NCBI GenBank assembly: GCA_016303235.1
Contig: JAEDMB010000078.1
Coordinates: forward strand, 1-8,871
Source of the DNA: Oscillospiraceae bacterium
Lineage (GTDB): Bacteria; Bacillota; Clostridia; Oscillospirales; Ruminococcaceae
Length of the DNA stretch: 8,871 nt
Reading direction: 5' to 3'
In this document: piece by piece, positions 6,748 to 8,871 of the stretch
Position numbering within the stretch: position 1 is the first letter of the stretch
Layout of the letters: each line of letters begins with the position of its first letter
Notes under the pieces: model-generated
Databases searched by the model: none
What the model was told of the DNA's origin: nothing
Seen by the model: only the letters and a program-made list of their open reading frames with translations
Made by a program: the position numbers and the translations under genes

Positions 6748-8819
6748 AACTTTCTAAGAGAATTAATAATCTGTCTGAATGTAGATGCAAGCTGTTCCAT
6801 GTTAGATATAGTATACATATCTTTTCTGCCGTTGTTTTCTGATGCGATTTCTTCCAGAAAATCCTTGTTTATATCAGCTCCCGCACCAATCGTTATAAGA
6901 CGCATACCGCTGTCCTTGATTTTTTTGCATGCATTTTTTGTAAGCAGTTTATCGCATGAAAAAACTACACCGTCTGTAAGCATTATTACAGCCTGCTTTT
7001 TTTGTGTACGGGTTGCCTTAAGCTGTTTGTATGCTTCTTCAAAGCCACTGCTCGGACAAGTTCCGCCACCGGTAATAATTTCCTTGGTTTTGTTTATAAT
7101 ATATTCCTTATCGCTTGTCAGCTTGGAAATAACCTTATGAGTTTCATCAAATGAAATAATACCTACACGGCTTATATTCATATCTATCATATCAGTCAGC
7201 AAAAGTTTTATAGCCTTTCTGACGGAATTTATTTTTGAACCCTCCATACTTCCGGAAGAGTCAATAAGAAGAAATATATCCATAGGTTCAGGAGAAAGAT
7301 TCTGAGGTGCTATTTTATGTTTTTTTTTATCCAGAACCTTTGTTTTTGTTGAACCGGTTCTCACATCAGTTAGTTTTACACGGAGAATCCTGCTTTTATC
7401 AAATTCAAATTTTACATTGATGATAGTATCCGTCGTTTTTCCTGACTGAAAATCATTAAAAGGAATACTTCCTATAAAATTGCATTTGTCTATATTATTG
7501 TCATCAGGCAAAATTTTTGCGGAACGTTCATAAACATTGACCTTGATTTCTTTCTGATTGTCAGTAGCAGGAGCATAATTATTGCTGAAACTGCACGGAA
7601 CACGGCTTCCTCTTGGTATAATGGTATTGAATTCTGTTTCTGTATAATTGTCTTTTTTAAGGACTTCAATTCCAAGGTCATAAGCAGTTTTCTCGGCTAC
7701 GCTGATGCCCTCACTTGCAGAAATATAAGCTCCCAGAGCTACAACGTTTGAAAGGTCACTGATTTTAGGTTTTTTATGGAATACTTCCTCAACCATATCG
7801 CCTATCATCGGAATGTAACAGCTTCCGCCGACAAGAATAATATCATCAATACTTCTTATATCTATATTTCCTTCATTAAGAAGTTCTGATATGCAGTCAA
7901 GTACTTTTCTGTAAATACCATCACAGCATTTATTGAACTGCTTTCTTGTTATGACAGTTGAAAAGCTGTAATTTGGCAGAAGTTCAAGAATATCTATCTT
8001 GTATTCTGTCTTTTCGCTGAGCTTGTGCTTTGCCTCTTTTGCATGAGAGTAAAGATTTGCAATAACTTTCAGATATGCATCTCTGCTGAGTCCGGATTTT
8101 CTCATATCAGACAAATCAACTCCGCAATCGTCTTTAACTCTTTCCATAAGCATTTTTACAAATACATCATCTATATCATCACCACCGAGATGATTGTCAC
8201 CTCCGGACGCAACGGGCAGATATTTGTCTCTAAGGCTTTCATCATACTCCAGAAGTGTAATATCAAAAGTACCTCCTCCGAAGTCAACAACAAAAATGCG
8301 GGTTTTGTTTTTTATCTGATTTCTCACATATGCAATTGCGGCAGCAGTAGGTTCAGCAATTATGTCTTTTATATTAAAGCCCACTCTTTTTCCGGCTTCC
8401 TGAGTTTCTGATATCTGACTGGAAGCAAAATATGCAGGAACTGTAATAACAGCATTTATTGTATCATCTTCATCGCATATTTCTTCATCGATAAGAGTCT
8501 GCTTTACTTCAGTTAAAATAAGCTCTGCAATATCAGTAGGAGTAAACTTTTTGCTGAATGAAAGTTTTGGTGCAGAATCGGGATATATAAAATCCATGTC
8601 GCCCATATGTGTTTTTGATGACCTGATAAGTCTCTGAGGGTTATTATGTCCCATTCTGATAGCCATATCGCCTACAACAGTCGTATTATCTTCCTTAACG
8701 TATACGGCAGAAGGTAGCAGTGACGAATTGCCGAAATCAAGATAATCGGGACGGCCTCTTCTTGAATAGCACACAACAGTATTAGTAGTGCCGAGGTCTA
8801 TGCCTATATTAATTTCCAT
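6744..8819 (-). CDS. Hsp70 (DnaK-like) chaperone with C-terminal vWA domain replacing the lid
   Basis: This 691-residue protein is predicted to be a cytoplasmic ATP-dependent Hsp70 fused to a metal-binding vWA interaction domain. The nucleotide-binding domain spans about residues 3-370: phosphate-1 GIDLGTTNT (6-14), a lysine at 69 where DnaK has its catalytic Lys, IAEPTAAAIAY (154-164), phosphate-2 VDFGGGTFD (178-186) and adenosine motif LVGGSCYIP (329-337). A DnaK-like beta substrate-binding domain follows (about 380-492, with NTIIPRGSRVP and ATDNQKEIKV). There is no alpha-helical lid; a vWA domain takes its place (about 513-690) with a complete MIDAS: DSSGS (D520, S522, S524), T587 and D616. 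The ATG at 8819 is preceded by AAAGGAAG at 9 nt. The gene heads the cluster, and no grpE or dnaJ is adjacent, so it is unlikely to be the housekeeping DnaK. Domain calls are strong; the substrate and the role of the vWA are unknown. A run of nine A in the coding strand lies at the Hsp70/vWA junction. Confidence 0.93.
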   Translation of the reverse strand: MEINIGIDLGTTNTVVCYSRRGRPDYLDFGNSSLLPSAVYVKEDNTTVVGDMAIRMGHNNPQRLIRSSKTHMGDMDFIYPDSAPKLSFSKKFTPTDIAELILTEVKQTLIDEEICDEDDTINAVITVPAYFASSQISETQEAGKRVGFNIKDIIAEPTAAAIAYVRNQIKNKTRIFVVDFGGGTFDITLLEYDESLRDKYLPVASGGDNHLGGDDIDDVFVKMLMERVKDDCGVDLSDMRKSGLSRDAYLKVIANLYSHAKEAKHKLSEKTEYKIDILELLPNYSFSTVITRKQFNKCCDGIYRKVLDCISELLNEGNIDIRSIDDIILVGGSCYIPMIGDMVEEVFHKKPKISDLSNVVALGAYISASEGISVAEKTAYDLGIEVLKKDNYTETEFNTIIPRGSRVPCSFSNNYAPATDNQKEIKVNVYERSAKILPDDNNIDKCNFIGSIPFNDFQSGKTTDTIINVKFEFDKSRILRVKLTDVRTGSTKTKVLDKKKHKIAPQNLSPEPMDIFLLIDSSGSMEGSKINSVRKAIKLLLTDMIDMNISRVGIISFDETHKVISKLTSDKEYIINKTKEIITGGGTCPSSGFEEAYKQLKATRTQKKQAVIMLTDGVVFSCDKLLTKNACKKIKDSGMRLITIGAGADINKDFLEEIASENNGRKDMYTISNMEQLASTFRQIINSLRKL

Positions 8820-8828
8820 TTTAATATA

Positions 8829-8836
8829 CTTCCTTT
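8829..8836 (-). promoter_or_regulatory. Ribosome binding site of the Hsp70-vWA gene
   Basis: The coding-strand sequence AAAGGAAG lies 9 nt before the ATG at 8819. It is the only good Shine-Dalgarno near the 5' end and supports starting at MEINIGIDLG, which is also where the Hsp70 fold must begin. Confidence 0.8.
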
Positions 8837-8848
8837 CATATATAATTT

Positions 8849-8867
8849 ATTATGTTACATTCTGTAA
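8849..8867 (-). promoter_or_regulatory. Candidate -10 box next to a 13 bp inverted repeat (possible operator)
   Basis: A perfect 5-3-5 inverted repeat (TTACA-GAA-TGTAA on the coding strand, 8867-8855) lies 35 bp upstream of the first gene. It is immediately followed by CATAAT (8854-8849), five of six bases of a sigma-A -10 box. Transcription from there would leave a leader of about 22 nt containing the ribosome binding site. The matching -35 would lie outside the window, so the promoter cannot be confirmed. TTACA/TGTAA half-sites are typical of small dimeric repressors, so a repressor could act here; such short repeats also arise by chance in AT-rich DNA. Confidence 0.25.
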
Positions 8868-8871
8868 TCAG

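Noticed and set aside
7490..7681. 63-codon frame on the minus strand inside the Hsp70-vWA gene
   Set aside because: It overlaps the beta substrate-binding domain in another frame and has no independent support.
8025..8411. 128-codon open frame on the plus strand
   Set aside because: It is antisense to the highly conserved Hsp70 nucleotide domain and shows no family resemblance.
6744..8819. Housekeeping DnaK
   Set aside because: The helical lid is absent, a vWA domain is attached, and there is no neighbouring hrcA, grpE or dnaJ in the window.

Overview
The window is AT-rich and densely coding. All five convincing genes lie on the minus strand, so the transcription order runs from high to low coordinates. 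AT richness, strong Shine-Dalgarno sequences (AAAGGA, GGAGGAG, GAGGGG), lysine/asparagine/isoleucine-rich proteins and no signal peptides suggest a low-GC Gram-positive bacterium. An anaerobic gut Clostridia of the Ruminococcus kind would fit, but that is an inference from composition and style, not from a marker gene.

Layout in transcription order: (1) 8819-6744, an Hsp70 whose helical lid is replaced by a von Willebrand factor A (vWA) domain with an intact MIDAS; (2) 6727-3446, a very large protein with a second actin/Hsp70-type ATPase fold behind a long acidic N-terminal region; (3) 3462-2665, a protein of unknown function with a beta-rich N-terminal half and a helical C-terminal half; (4) 2572-1853, a PIN-domain RNase with an IF2N/HTH-like N-terminal domain; (5) 1852-2, a Ser/Thr-type protein kinase whose N-terminal half appears to repeat the architecture of gene 4, with a PIN-like domain that has lost key acidic residues. 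Junctions are tight: 16 nt between 1 and 2, a 17 nt overlap between 2 and 3, and 0 nt between 4 and 5. The only real gap is 92 nt between 3 and 4, which holds an 11 bp hairpin. No terminator-like hairpin with a U tract was found inside the cluster, so it probably forms one operon. A candidate operator/promoter sits at the right edge, upstream of gene 1.

The five genes look like one multi-protein cytoplasmic system: two nucleotide-dependent actin-fold proteins (one carrying a metal-dependent adhesion module), a kinase, a predicted ribonuclease, and a kinase-fused likely inactive copy of that ribonuclease. The closest published idea I can name is the TerY-P type triad (vWA protein, PP2C phosphatase, kinase) and other NTPase/chaperone-associated conflict systems proposed from comparative genomics. 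No phosphatase is visible here and the exact composition is not one I recognise as characterised. A reasonable working model, which is inference, is a stress- or phage-sensing device. In it, the Hsp70/vWA and actin-like proteins detect or scaffold, the kinase signals, and the PIN RNase is the effector held in check by, or matched to, the inactive PIN copy. Nothing in the window is a tRNA, rRNA, CRISPR array, IS element or integrase.
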